From NCBI RefSeq assembly GCF_022825805.1, contig NZ_JAJDWC010000081.1:1-64000 (forward strand): a DNA stretch of 64,000 nt, in the 5' to 3' direction. The notes under the pieces are model-generated. The model worked only from the letters and a program-made list of their open reading frames with translations. It did not search any database and had not been told where the DNA came from. Below, piece by piece: positions 27,261 through 37,304 of the stretch; within the stretch, counting starts at the first letter, position 1; the number at the start of each line of letters is the position of its first letter. Made by a program: the position numbers and the translations under genes. Source of the stretch: Phaeobacter sp. (GTDB lineage: Bacteria; Pseudomonadota; Alphaproteobacteria; Rhodobacterales; Rhodobacteraceae).

Positions 27261-27731
27261 ATGACTCAGACAGCCCAAGCATTATCGACAGACGCAACCA
27301 CCAAAATTGCCGACGCACTGAACCAGTGTGTGGCCGAAACCGCTGTCACCACCATGCTGGCCCAGAATTTCCACTGGAATGTTACCGGCATGGCCTTTGG
27401 CCCGCTGCATGACCTGTTCCAGAAAATCTACGAAGACCATTTTGTTGCCCAGGATGATCTGGCTGAACGGGTCAAAGCCCTGAACGCCCACGCCGAAGGC
27501 ACCCTGGCCGGTATGCTGAAGCGCTCCAAAATTGCCGAAGCCGACAGCGTGCCAAGCGCGGAAGAGATGATCCGCCTGATGAAAGAGGCACAGGAAACCC
27601 TGGCAGAGACGCTGGCAGGCGCCGGTGAACTGGCCGCAGAACATGGCGACACATTGACCGAAGATCTCTGCATCGCACGCGGTCAAACTCACGAAAAATT
27701 CGCCTGGTTCCTGCGCGCGCACCTCAGCTGA
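27261..27731 (+). CDS. dps: Dps-family DNA-binding ferritin-like protein
   Basis: LAQNFHWNVTGMAFGPLHDLFQKIYEDHFVAQDDLAERVKAL: Dps ferroxidase motif. Confidence 0.92.
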   Translation: MTQTAQALSTDATTKIADALNQCVAETAVTTMLAQNFHWNVTGMAFGPLHDLFQKIYEDHFVAQDDLAERVKALNAHAEGTLAGMLKRSKIAEADSVPSAEEMIRLMKEAQETLAETLAGAGELAAEHGDTLTEDLCIARGQTHEKFAWFLRAHLS

Positions 27732-27795
27732 TCAGCTGCTCACAGATTTAGCCAGGTACCTCCGCCCAAAACGACACGGACGCCCAGCCAATAGC

Positions 27796-27832
27796 ACCCG
27801 CCACAGCCCCGTTTTGTGGCGGGTTTATTTTT
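27796..27832 (+). terminator. Rho-independent terminator downstream of dps
   Basis: ACCCGCCACA-gccccgttt-TGTGGCGGGT followed by TTATTTTT. Confidence 0.8.
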
Positions 27833-28048
27833 CCAGAGGCGGGCATCTGGCCATTTCAAACAGGCGCATGGGTCTGACACACCCATCTGGTCCAGGCAGA
27901 TCGTTTTCGCACAAATTTCGACTACATCAGCCTGCCCAAAAGATACCGAAACCCATGGCTTGACCACACACCTCGGCCCAGGTTTTGATCAAGTTTCGCC
28001 CCAGTCACAGCCCAATTCAGAAACAGAAATCGCGCAGGCGACGCTTTG

Positions 28049-28064
28049 TTAACGTCTTGTTAAC
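28049..28064 (+). promoter_or_regulatory. Candidate CtrA-binding site upstream of luxI
   Basis: TTAA-CGTCTTG-TTAAC, exact match to TTAA-N7-TTAAC; about 94 bp upstream of the luxI ATG. Confidence 0.5.
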
Positions 28065-28157
28065 TATGCCATTCTTTCTTCGTATTTTAGGACAATTTTA
28101 GTCAATTTTGGTGGGTTCAAATCTACTGGAAATTGATTTGAAGGTTCCTGAAACACC

Positions 28158-28760
28158 ATGCAGTCGACCCACATTACCTACGACAACCTGGAGCAAACCG
28201 GCGGCGTGTTTACCCGTTTGCTGCGCGCCCGCCATCGCCATTTCAACGAACGCAACGATTGGGATCTGCCCCACGCCCGGGGGATGGAATTCGATCAATA
28301 CGACACGCCTGAAAGCGTCTATTGCGCGATCCATGATGACACTTCGGTGAAGGCAGGCTTCCGCCTGACCCCCACCACCGCCCAAAGCATCAATGCCAGC
28401 TACATGTTGCGCGACGCCCAATTGGGCCTTCTGCCGGGCCTGCCAAACACCCTGCTGGACACCCCCGCTCCGCGCGATCCGGATGTCTGGGAAATCACCC
28501 GCGTGTTTATCTCGGACGAATTGCTCAGCCACGAGCGCAAGACCGTCTACCGCGAGCTGGCGTCAAACCTGGCGAGCATGGCCACCGCCTTGCAGGTGCG
28601 CTCTTTTCTCTGCCTCACCTCGGTCACGGCAGCCTTGTTGACCCTGAAGGTTGGCTTCCACATGCACCCGGCCGGTCCGAAGTGTGAAATCGCGGGCGAG
28701 CTCTGCCAGGCCTACAGCCTGAAACTGCGTCATTACCCCGCAAGCATGGCGGCCGCCTGA
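28158..28760 (+). CDS. Acyl-homoserine-lactone synthase, LuxI family
   Basis: RLLRARHRHFNERNDWDLPHARGMEFDQYD...AGFRLTPTT...WEITRVFISDELL: conserved R/F/W/D/D/R/E/R pattern of LuxI. Confidence 0.88.
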   Translation: MQSTHITYDNLEQTGGVFTRLLRARHRHFNERNDWDLPHARGMEFDQYDTPESVYCAIHDDTSVKAGFRLTPTTAQSINASYMLRDAQLGLLPGLPNTLLDTPAPRDPDVWEITRVFISDELLSHERKTVYRELASNLASMATALQVRSFLCLTSVTAALLTLKVGFHMHPAGPKCEIAGELCQAYSLKLRHYPASMAAA

Positions 28761-28842
28761 TCCCGATCCGATCGAAATCTGCGCAACTGAGCCGCATACT
28801 CGCGTTGCGCAGCACGGTGTCTCTGGTGTGTTTTGGTCGAAA

Positions 28843-28865
28843 GTGAGCATTTGCTCACATTTTTT
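28843..28865 (+). terminator. Rho-independent terminator downstream of luxI
   Basis: GTGAGC-ATTT-GCTCAC followed by ATTTTTT. Confidence 0.7.
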
Positions 28866-28983
28866 CACGCATAAACTTGACAAAAACACTTGGCAAATTT
28901 ACGCCGACGCTAAGCGCCATTTGCGCAAACGCCAGAGCAGCTGTCCACCTGACAGCCCCCCTCAAGCCAATCATTGAAAAGCC

Positions 28984-31287
28984 ATGCTGCTGCACTCCTG
29001 CGGTCCCGTTTTTGCGCGGCCCGCCAGGCTGCGGCATCGAACGATGTTGCGTCCAACCCGACGCCTTGGGATCAAGACCGTGCCGATTAAACAAAAACAC
29101 CTTCGCCCCAGCTATCTGGCCATCATCCTTGCGACCACAGCGCCCGCCGCGCTGGCCCAAACCGCCGACAATCCGGTGATCCTGCGCAAGATCGTGATCT
29201 CGAACACCTCGGACCCAGCGCTGAAATCCGTCGAAACCTATGCCGCCGAAGCGGCCAGCACCGCGACCCGTGGCCTCGAAGGGGATCTGGCCACCACACC
29301 CCGCTCCGTCAGCGTTGTGTCAGAACGACAAATCACTGATCAGGCTGCAGGCTCGGTGGAAGATGCCATCGCCTATCTGCCCGGGGTGACAGTGCAGACC
29401 TTCGGCCTCGACAACCGGTATGATCAATACGCCATCCGCGGCTTTGACGCGCAAAACGCCGGGATCTACCGCGATGGCATGCCGCTGCGGCTGTTTGGCT
29501 GGGGCGCCTGGCGCACCGAAACCTTTGGTCTGGAACGTATCGAAGTTCTGCGCGGCCCAACCGGCAGTCTCTATGGCGCCAACCAGCCCGGTGGACTGGT
29601 GAACGCGATCACCAAACGGCCCGATTTCGAGACCGGAACAGAACTGACCACGCGGGTCACCGAACATGGCGGCGCAGAGGTCGGCATCGACACCAAAGGT
29701 GTTTTCTCTGACACGCTGGCCTATCGTTTCGTCGGATTGACCGGCGAAACCGGCACCATTTTTGATGAGGTCGACGAAAGCCGGATCTACCTGGCGCCAT
29801 CGCTGACATGGTCACCGACAGACCGCACCAATCTGACCGTCTTTGCCCAGTACCAAAAGGATGATGTCGGCGACACCTATATCCTGGCACCGCAATACGG
29901 CACACAATTGCCCAACCCGGTGCTAAGCTATGGCAATGATTTCTACACCAACAACCCCAACCGCAACACCATTCAAACCACCCAAAGCTACGTTGGGTAT
30001 GAATTCGACCACACGTTCGACAACGGGCTGACCTTCCGGTCGCGGGCGCGCTATGCGGACAATGACTGGCTGAACCAGACCGCTTATGCCGGAGCGTTCT
30101 ACTCCTCCGCCGTCTTGGCCGGGCTGCCCCCGGTGCCCAACGGCATCGACACCGCAACGCTGGTGGATTTCGATGTCGACCAACGCACCAAGCAGATCAG
30201 CTTCGACAATGCGCTGTCGACTGATGTCAATTTCGGCGCGGTCACCGGTACGGTCATGGCGGGGATTGATCACTACAGTGCCGATTACGACAACACCTAC
30301 GCCTTTGGCTATGGCGGCACATTCTTCCTGCAAACCGGCCAAATCACACTGCTGCCTGGCGTGCCAACGACCCCAGCTGTCACCGTCGAAAGTCAGGACA
30401 TCAAACAAACCGGTCTCTATGTGATCGGGAACCTGAATGTGGGCGATAACCTCGTGGTGGATGCAGGTCTGCGCCACGATCGTCTGGATATCGACGGCAG
30501 CCAGAACGGCGTCCGTCAGACCAATGACCAGTCCTTCACCAGCGGACATCTCGGTCTGTCCTACGCCCTGAACGAAGAGATCACGGTCTACGGCAATGTG
30601 GCCAAATCCTTTGCACTGCCCCCATCCGGTTTCAGCGTCACAGGCCAGCCCCTGGACGTCGAAGAAAGCCAATCCTTCGAGCTTGGCGCCCGGTTCCGCC
30701 CTCTCGGCACAAACTCCCTGCTGTCGATCGCGGTCTTTGACATCCGCAAAACCAACACAGCGCAAAGCGTTGCGGGCATCCCCGGCGCATTTGAACAAGT
30801 GGGCGAGGTGCGTTCTCGCGGGGTCGAGCTGGAAGCGAACTACAACTTCGAGAATGGCTTGTCCGTTCTGGCCGGCTACACCTACATCGACGGTGAAATC
30901 ACCAAAGACAGCGCCAACCAGGGCAACGCTCTGGCACGGATCCCGGAACACGCAGCGTCGCTGTGGCTGAACTATGAGGTCGCTCAGGTGCCTGGTCTGC
31001 GCGCAGGCATCGGTGCACGCTACACGGGCGCGCGTTTCTCGGACAGTGCGAACACCCCTGCCTTCGAACTGGATGATGTGACCGTGTTTGACGCCTCTGT
31101 CACCTACAGCAAGAACGATTGGACCGCGACCTTGGCCGCCAGCAATCTCACCAACGAAAGCTATGTGACCTATTGCAACCCGGCCAGCGTAAGCGCCCTG
31201 CCCTCGCCAGCCCTAGCACCACAGGGCGCGGGCTGCGCCTTTGGCGCCGGTCGGACCGTGTCCTTCACCCTCAGCCGCCAGTTCTAA
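28984..31287 (+). CDS. TonB-dependent siderophore receptor
   Basis: DLATTPRSVSVVSERQITDQAAGSVEDAIAYLPGVTVQTFGLDNRYDQYAIRGFD...LRGPTGSLYGANQPGGLVNAITKRP; ends VSFTLSRQF. Confidence 0.94.
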   Translation: MLLHSCGPVFARPARLRHRTMLRPTRRLGIKTVPIKQKHLRPSYLAIILATTAPAALAQTADNPVILRKIVISNTSDPALKSVETYAAEAASTATRGLEGDLATTPRSVSVVSERQITDQAAGSVEDAIAYLPGVTVQTFGLDNRYDQYAIRGFDAQNAGIYRDGMPLRLFGWGAWRTETFGLERIEVLRGPTGSLYGANQPGGLVNAITKRPDFETGTELTTRVTEHGGAEVGIDTKGVFSDTLAYRFVGLTGETGTIFDEVDESRIYLAPSLTWSPTDRTNLTVFAQYQKDDVGDTYILAPQYGTQLPNPVLSYGNDFYTNNPNRNTIQTTQSYVGYEFDHTFDNGLTFRSRARYADNDWLNQTAYAGAFYSSAVLAGLPPVPNGIDTATLVDFDVDQRTKQISFDNALSTDVNFGAVTGTVMAGIDHYSADYDNTYAFGYGGTFFLQTGQITLLPGVPTTPAVTVESQDIKQTGLYVIGNLNVGDNLVVDAGLRHDRLDIDGSQNGVRQTNDQSFTSGHLGLSYALNEEITVYGNVAKSFALPPSGFSVTGQPLDVEESQSFELGARFRPLGTNSLLSIAVFDIRKTNTAQSVAGIPGAFEQVGEVRSRGVELEANYNFENGLSVLAGYTYIDGEITKDSANQGNALARIPEHAASLWLNYEVAQVPGLRAGIGARYTGARFSDSANTPAFELDDVTVFDASVTYSKNDWTATLAASNLTNESYVTYCNPASVSALPSPALAPQGAGCAFGAGRTVSFTLSRQF

Positions 31288-31428
31288 GCAGCCTGGTCCA
31301 GTCCCACCGACAGGCCCAGTCAATCACACTCGGCCTGTCGATCACAAAGAAACACTCAAACAAGCACCCAGACCAGCGTCCAAACCGGGGCGCTGGTCGC
31401 CGTTCAACCGCCTGAAGAGGACACCCGC

Positions 31429-32490
31429 ATGTTTCGCCATCTGCTCTTGCTCGCGCTGGCCTGCGTTGCATCAGCCTGCTTCGCAACCGGGCCCGCCCAG
31501 GCCGCGGATCCAACGCAGCAGTCCGCGCAAACAGAGCCCTTCCCGGTTGAGATCACCCATCGCTACGGCACCACCCGGATCGGGGCACCACCACAGCGTA
31601 TCGTCAGTATAGGGTTCATTGACCATGATTTTCTGCTGTCTCTCGGCATCCGCCCCTATGCGCTTCGCAATTGGTACGGGGGCCAACCCTTTGGTGTCTG
31701 GCCCTGGGCCCAGGAGGCACTTGGCGAGGCCGAACCCATTGTCATGCACGGTGAAATCGACATTGAGCAGATTGTCGCGCTGCAGCCGGATCTGATTGTC
31801 GGGCAATGGTCCGGCATCACACGGCGGGAATATCAGATCCTGTCGCAGATCGCCCCGACCCTGCCACCGCAACCCGGCTTCGGTGACTACGGCATGCCCT
31901 GGCAGGAGATGTTGCGCACTCTTGGCCGGGCCACCGGGACATCTGCCAAAGCCGCAGGCATCATCGCCGATCTCGACGCTCGGTTTGCGGCCGTGCGCCG
32001 CGACCACCCCGACTGGGCCGGCCAATCCGCCGCCATCGTCTGGGCAGGCCAAACCGGCGCCTACACCGCTCGGGACATACGCGGCAGGTTTCTCGAAAAC
32101 CTCGGGTTTGTGATCCCTGACACCATCAACACGCGCGGCACCATGGATAATTTCTATATCCTGATCCCGGACGAAGACCTGTCGCCCATAGACGTGGATG
32201 CCCTGCTGTGGATCGATGGTGGCGGCACGGCCAACAGCCTGCATGCCAAACCGCTGCGCACCACCATGCGCGCCCATAAAGAAGGGCGAGAGGTCTATAT
32301 CAATCCTCTGCTTTCCGCGGCGCTGTCCCACTCCAGCCCGCTCAGCCTGTCCTTTGCCCTGGATCATATTGTCCCGCTCGTGGAGCTGGCCGCAGACGGC
32401 GACCCCGCCACCATCGTGCCCAGCTCCGCTGACATCGGCATCACACCCGACCTGTCCACAGTCACCCGCGCAAAAGGGACCACGCCATGA
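31429..32490 (+). CDS. Iron-siderophore ABC transporter substrate-binding protein
   Basis: Signal peptide; ITHRYGTTRIGAPPQRIVSIGFIDHDFLLSLGIRPYALRNW...IVALQPDLIVG. Confidence 0.9.
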   Translation: MFRHLLLLALACVASACFATGPAQAADPTQQSAQTEPFPVEITHRYGTTRIGAPPQRIVSIGFIDHDFLLSLGIRPYALRNWYGGQPFGVWPWAQEALGEAEPIVMHGEIDIEQIVALQPDLIVGQWSGITRREYQILSQIAPTLPPQPGFGDYGMPWQEMLRTLGRATGTSAKAAGIIADLDARFAAVRRDHPDWAGQSAAIVWAGQTGAYTARDIRGRFLENLGFVIPDTINTRGTMDNFYILIPDEDLSPIDVDALLWIDGGGTANSLHAKPLRTTMRAHKEGREVYINPLLSAALSHSSPLSLSFALDHIVPLVELAADGDPATIVPSSADIGITPDLSTVTRAKGTTP

Positions 32491-33533
32491 GCCTGTCGCA
32501 AACCGCGCCCGATATCACTGTCATCCCCGCAGACAGACGCATGCTGTGGCTGCTGCTGAGCGGCCTTGCCATCGTGGGCCTGTCGCTTCTGGCGCTGCGG
32601 TTTGGCCTGCGCACCATGGGCTGGTCCGATATCATAGCCGCGCTGCGCAGCTATGATGCGACCAATCCGGATCACATCACCCTGCTGGAAATCCGTCTGC
32701 CACGTCTGATCGGTGCTCTGATCGCTGGGGCCGCGCTTGGCGCCTCGGGTGCGTTGATCCAGGGGTTGACCCGCAATCCCCTCGCCGATCCGGGCTTGCT
32801 GGGGCTCAATGGCGGGGCCGCGCTTGGCGTGGTGCTCTGTATCTTTGCCCTCGGCATCACCGATCCCGCCCAGTTCATCTGGGCCGCGATGCTTGGCGCA
32901 GTCAGTGCTGCAGGCCTGGTTCTTACACTCGGCGGCGGGACCAAAGGCACAACGGTCCGGCTGATCCTGGCAGGGGCTGCGGCCAGCGCCCTCTTCATGG
33001 CCTTGACCCGCGGTTTGCTGATGATCAGCCAACAGGCGCTGGAGGTTTATCGATATTGGGTGCTTGGCGGGTTCAACGGCATTGATGTCGCCACGGTACA
33101 GACCCTGCTGCCGTTCTTCGCAGTTGGCGCCCTGCTGGCCGCGATCGCAGCACCCGGTCTCAACGCGCTGTTGCTGGGCGAAGACACCGCCCGCAGCCTG
33201 GGGCTTCGGGTCGGGCTCATCCGTATTCTGGCGATACCGGCCACCCTCTGCCTATGTGCGGCCACTGTCGCCATGGCGGGGCCCATTGCCTTTGTCGGGC
33301 TGATCGTGCCGCATCTGGCGCGGGCGATATCCGGGCCGGACATGCGCTGGGTTCTGCTGTTTTCCACCACCATCGGTGCCGCTTTGATGATCAGCGCAGA
33401 TCTGCTGGGCCGTTTGCCCCTGCTGGGCAGCAACATGCAGGCCGGAGTGCTGGCGGCCATGATAGGCGGCCCAACCCTGATCGCTCTGATCCTGTTCAAC
33501 AGATCCACACCGCTTCAAAGAGGAGCACGCTGA
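32487..33533 (+). CDS. FecCD-family iron-siderophore ABC permease
   Basis: RLPRLIGALIAGAALGASGALIQGLTRNPLADPGLLGLNGGAALGVV. Confidence 0.93.
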   Translation: MSLSQTAPDITVIPADRRMLWLLLSGLAIVGLSLLALRFGLRTMGWSDIIAALRSYDATNPDHITLLEIRLPRLIGALIAGAALGASGALIQGLTRNPLADPGLLGLNGGAALGVVLCIFALGITDPAQFIWAAMLGAVSAAGLVLTLGGGTKGTTVRLILAGAAASALFMALTRGLLMISQQALEVYRYWVLGGFNGIDVATVQTLLPFFAVGALLAAIAAPGLNALLLGEDTARSLGLRVGLIRILAIPATLCLCAATVAMAGPIAFVGLIVPHLARAISGPDMRWVLLFSTTIGAALMISADLLGRLPLLGSNMQAGVLAAMIGGPTLIALILFNRSTPLQRGAR

Positions 33534-34567
33534 TGACTGTCGCCTCCGGTTTTGTCACCCTGCGGCTGGCCAGCCTGTCCTTTGTGCTGTCCTATCGCGC
33601 AGCGATATTGGGGACGGTGCTGCTTGCCGCGCTGCTCATTGCCGCCGCAAGCGCCGCGCTGACAGGATCCTACCCGCTGCCCGCAGCGCAGGCCTGGGCC
33701 ACCCTGCTCGGCCAATCGAACAACACCGCCGACCAGGTGATCCTGCTGGATCACCGCTTGCCCCGGATCCTGACCGCCCTTGGCGCGGGCGCTGCTTTCG
33801 GTCTCTCGGGGGCGATGTTCCAGACGATGCTGCGCAACCCGCTTGCCTCTCCGGATGTGATCGGCTTCACCTCCGGCGCTGCATTCGGAGCGGTGATGGC
33901 GCTGGTGCTGACCGGGGGTTCGATCCTGCTGGGCGCACTGCTTGGCGGTGCAATCGCCGCTCTCCTCGTGATCGGGCTGAGCTGGTCTGCAGGCCTGCAA
34001 CCCAACCGGTTGATCCTGATCGGCGTTGGCGTCAGCCTGTTTCTGACAGCAGCCAGCGATCTCGCCATGGCGTCGCTCGACGCGCTCACAGCCGCAGACA
34101 TGGCCCGGTGGCTGATTGGCACGCTCAACGCCCGCAATTGGACAGATGTCGCAGTGGTCTGGGGGGTGTTTGCCGCCTTGTTGCCGGTGACGCTCTGGCT
34201 CAGCTTTGCGCTCAATCGGCTCAACCTGTCGGATGACACGGTCACCAGCCTCGGCTTGCCGCTGTCGCCGCTGCGCCTCACGATCACCGTTACCGGCGTT
34301 GTGCTGGTTGGCGTTGGCGTCGCGGTGGCAGGCCCGTTGCCGTTTGTTGCCTTCGTCGCTGGGCCCATTGCCCGCCGTATCATCGGGGGCGGCCGCCCTG
34401 CAATACTCGCCGCCGCCGCGACAGGCGCGCTGGTCACCCTGCTGGCCGATGTTGCAGCCCGCGCCATTCCACTTGTGCATCTCCCGACCGGGGTCTTCAC
34501 AGCCCTGATCGGCGCCCCGGTGCTGATGTGGCTCCTGCTCGTTCAAACCCGCAAAGGAACCCTCTGA
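33533..34567 (+). CDS. FecCD-family iron-siderophore ABC permease (second subunit)
   Basis: RLPRILTALGAGAAFGLSGAMFQTMLRNPLASPDVIGFTSGAAFGAV; ATG overlaps the upstream stop. Confidence 0.93.
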   Translation: MTVASGFVTLRLASLSFVLSYRAAILGTVLLAALLIAAASAALTGSYPLPAAQAWATLLGQSNNTADQVILLDHRLPRILTALGAGAAFGLSGAMFQTMLRNPLASPDVIGFTSGAAFGAVMALVLTGGSILLGALLGGAIAALLVIGLSWSAGLQPNRLILIGVGVSLFLTAASDLAMASLDALTAADMARWLIGTLNARNWTDVAVVWGVFAALLPVTLWLSFALNRLNLSDDTVTSLGLPLSPLRLTITVTGVVLVGVGVAVAGPLPFVAFVAGPIARRIIGGGRPAILAAAATGALVTLLADVAARAIPLVHLPTGVFTALIGAPVLMWLLLVQTRKGTL

Positions 34568-35352
34568 TGGATCATCCCGCCCGCCTGAAGGCCCAGGACA
34601 TTTCCCTCGCGTTTGCCAAAAACACACCGGTTCTGCGCGATCTCAGCGTTGATATTCCCGATGGGAAAATCACCGTGATCATCGGCCCCAACGCCTGTGG
34701 CAAATCCACCCTCTTGCGCAGCCTCGCCCGGCTGCAACCCACAGATACGGGCGAGATCAAACTGGATGGCACATCCATCCGGCGGCAAAACAGCCGCGCG
34801 GTTGCGCGCCAACTGGCGATCCTGCCGCAAAACCCAACTGCGCCAGAGGGGTTGAGCGTGCGGGATCTGGTCAGCCGCGGGCGCACCCCCTACCAGAGCG
34901 CGCTGCGCCAATACGGCCATGATGATGCCAGCAAAATCGATGAGGCGCTGGCCATGACCGGCATGTCCCACAACGCGCATCGCCCGATTGATGCCCTGTC
35001 AGGTGGTCAACGCCAACGGGCCTGGATTGCCATGACTCTGGCCCAAGACACCGAGATTTTGCTGCTGGATGAACCAACCACTTTTCTCGATCTGCCCCAC
35101 CAGATGGAGCTACTGAAACTGGTGCAACAACTGAACACCGACACAGGGCGCACCGTGGCGATGGTGTTGCATGACATCAATCTTGCCGCCCGTTTCGCCC
35201 ATCACATCATCGCGCTCAAAGACGGTCGTGTTCTGGTGGAGGGAACGCCGGATGAGGTGATCACCACAGCCACGATGGCAGAGATTTTTGATCTGTCCTG
35301 TACGATCATCGCTGATCCGGTCAGCGGCACCCCGCACGTGATCCCCACCTGA
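34567..35352 (+). CDS. Iron-siderophore ABC ATP-binding protein
   Basis: GPNACGKSTLLRSLARLQP, LSGGQRQRAWIAMTLAQDTEILLLDEPTTFLDLPHQ. Confidence 0.94.
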   Translation: MDHPARLKAQDISLAFAKNTPVLRDLSVDIPDGKITVIIGPNACGKSTLLRSLARLQPTDTGEIKLDGTSIRRQNSRAVARQLAILPQNPTAPEGLSVRDLVSRGRTPYQSALRQYGHDDASKIDEALAMTGMSHNAHRPIDALSGGQRQRAWIAMTLAQDTEILLLDEPTTFLDLPHQMELLKLVQQLNTDTGRTVAMVLHDINLAARFAHHIIALKDGRVLVEGTPDEVITTATMAEIFDLSCTIIADPVSGTPHVIPT

Positions 35353-35374
35353 TCCCATCTGAGGAGAGGAACAA

Positions 35375-36448
35375 ATGACCGTCCATCCCGACTTTCCGCT
35401 GAGCACCGAAGCCACCGCACGCGGCCTGCAGTTTTCCGCGATGCGCCAGTTGCTGCTGCACGAAGCGCAAGAACACGAACTGCCCGTGAGCGAAAACACA
35501 GACAGCCGGGTGGTCGTCGAAACCCCATATGGGCTGTTTCGCATCGAACCCCAGGACGATGGCCCGAAAATACATCTTTGCGCCGCCAAGCCGGATTGGC
35601 TGTTCATGTTGAAAGACGGGTTGATCGAACACCTAACGCCGTTTGCACCCGAGGTGGCGGCCAATCTACGCTGGAGCAACACCGGAGAAACCGGGGACAC
35701 AGGGCCTTTCCCCCCTGCCTTTCAGTTCACAAAAATCCTGTCGATCACCCCAGTGGGGACATCGTTTCTGCGCGTCGTGATCGAGGTGCCGGATCTGTCC
35801 AGCTACGGCGATGATGCGATCCATTTCCGGGTGGTGCTGCCCCCCAAGGATCTGGTGGATGTGGAATGGCCCAGCCTCGCGCCGAACGGATCCGCACAAT
35901 GGCCCAAAGGTGACAAGGCGCTTCATCGGCCCGTCTATACGGCCCGCTGGGTGAACCACGAGACCCGCCAACTGGCGTTTGATGTCTTTCTCCATGATGG
36001 CGGCCGCGTCACCGACTGGGCCCGGACGGCGACCGTCGGCGCAACGCTGGCCATCAATGGGCCGGGCGGTGGTGGGCTGGTGAACAGCGCGCAGATCCTG
36101 CTGTTTGCCGATGAAACAGGATTTCCAGCCGCCGCCCGCATCCTGGAGGCGCTGCCAGATGAAACCACGGGCCACGCAGTGTTTATTGCCGACACTGGCG
36201 CAAACTGCGCCTATCCGATCACCACACCTCCGGGCGTGTCGGTCCGCTGGCTGAACCGCGACGCAGATGCGCCCAGCCTCCTGTCCGTGGCCGAGCCTCT
36301 GATCGCCGCGCACCCCAACCATTTCCTGTGGTATGCCGCCGAAAAATCAGAGGTTCAGCAGTTGCGTGCCAGCCTTCCGAACACGGCAGCAGACCGCGAG
36401 AGGCGTTATGTTGCGGCGTATTGGACGGATGACGGATCAAACCAGTGA
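35375..36448 (+). CDS. Siderophore-interacting protein (ferric-siderophore reductase) with DUF2218-like N-terminus
   Basis: FAD-binding SIP pattern: SYGDDAIHFRVVLPP...RPVYTARWVNHETRQLAFDVFLHDGGRVTDWARTATVGATLAINGPGG. Confidence 0.88.
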   Translation: MTVHPDFPLSTEATARGLQFSAMRQLLLHEAQEHELPVSENTDSRVVVETPYGLFRIEPQDDGPKIHLCAAKPDWLFMLKDGLIEHLTPFAPEVAANLRWSNTGETGDTGPFPPAFQFTKILSITPVGTSFLRVVIEVPDLSSYGDDAIHFRVVLPPKDLVDVEWPSLAPNGSAQWPKGDKALHRPVYTARWVNHETRQLAFDVFLHDGGRVTDWARTATVGATLAINGPGGGGLVNSAQILLFADETGFPAAARILEALPDETTGHAVFIADTGANCAYPITTPPGVSVRWLNRDADAPSLLSVAEPLIAAHPNHFLWYAAEKSEVQQLRASLPNTAADRERRYVAAYWTDDGSNQ

Positions 36449-36467
36449 CCCGCATCTGTCCAACATA

Positions 36468-36513
36468 GGCGGGTCCGGGACCACCGCTCCCTCGGTATGG
36501 TCCTAGACCCGCC
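36468..36513. other. Long two-stem hairpin in the convergent intergenic region
   Basis: GGCGGGTC-cg-GGACCA-(14 nt)-TGGTCC-ta-GACCCGCC; no T-tract. Confidence 0.6.
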
Positions 36514-36563
36514 TCAATGATCTCTGCGCTCGCTGTCACCGCCAGGTTGCGGGCGCTTTTGCT

Positions 36564-37193
36564 CTACAGCGAGGCTGCGGACCGACTGGCCTGATCATAT
36601 TGGCCGGACAGAACCCGCAACCGCTGCGCCACCACCCGCAGATCTCGCCCCTGTTTGTCCGAAAACAATCCTTCCAACAGCATCGGGTTGCTCTCACCGC
36701 CATCCAGCAGACATTCCCGACGGATATCGCGATAACGATCGCACAGCGCCATCCCCGTCGGCGAGCTGCGATAGAACACCTCTTTGCCGCGCTTTTGCGA
36801 ACTGACCAGCTCTGCTTTCACCAATTTGCGCAGCGCGTAGGTGACGGTGTGGCTGTCTTCGATGTTCAGCAGAAAACAGATATCGCTGAGCCGCTTGTCA
36901 CGATCGCGGTGATTGACGTGATGCAACACCAGGATTTCCAGCGCGCTCAGATCCGCCTGCCCGGCGGCCGCCATGCAACGGGTTGTCCAGCGGGAAAACG
37001 CGTTGAAAGCAATGATCAGGCCGAATTCCAGCTCTGACAGCTCCCACCCTTCCCCTTCCGCCAGATGGCGCGAGGATACGATCCGCCGCCGATCCGGTTG
37101 CGCGCCAGTTTCCGTATCTCGCTCTGTCTCTGGCCCTGTCTCTGGATCAGGCAGGTCCGGTTTTTCTGGTGCTGGCTGTTCTGGGTCCTGCAT
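36564..37193 (-). CDS. Winged-helix MarR-like transcriptional regulator
   Basis: LSALEILVLHHVNHRDRDKRLSDICFLLNIEDSHTVTYALRKLVKAELVSSQKRGKEVFYRSSPTG; divergent from pxpB. Confidence 0.8.
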   Translation of the reverse strand: MQDPEQPAPEKPDLPDPETGPETERDTETGAQPDRRRIVSSRHLAEGEGWELSELEFGLIIAFNAFSRWTTRCMAAAGQADLSALEILVLHHVNHRDRDKRLSDICFLLNIEDSHTVTYALRKLVKAELVSSQKRGKEVFYRSSPTGMALCDRYRDIRRECLLDGGESNPMLLEGLFSDKQGRDLRVVAQRLRVLSGQYDQASRSAASL

Positions 37194-37304
37194 GGCTGAT
37201 CTCCACGACTTCCAAGGCCTTGTCTGATCCCACCTACCCCACCTGGTTCAACTGAACGCAGACATATGCAGGGGTCAGTTTCTGGGGGCAGACAAATCGG
37301 CCGC

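Noticed and set aside
27725-27738. CAGCTGATCAGCTG perfect palindrome at the dps stop codon
   Set aside because: Short, overlaps the end of the coding sequence and a proper terminator follows; probably incidental.
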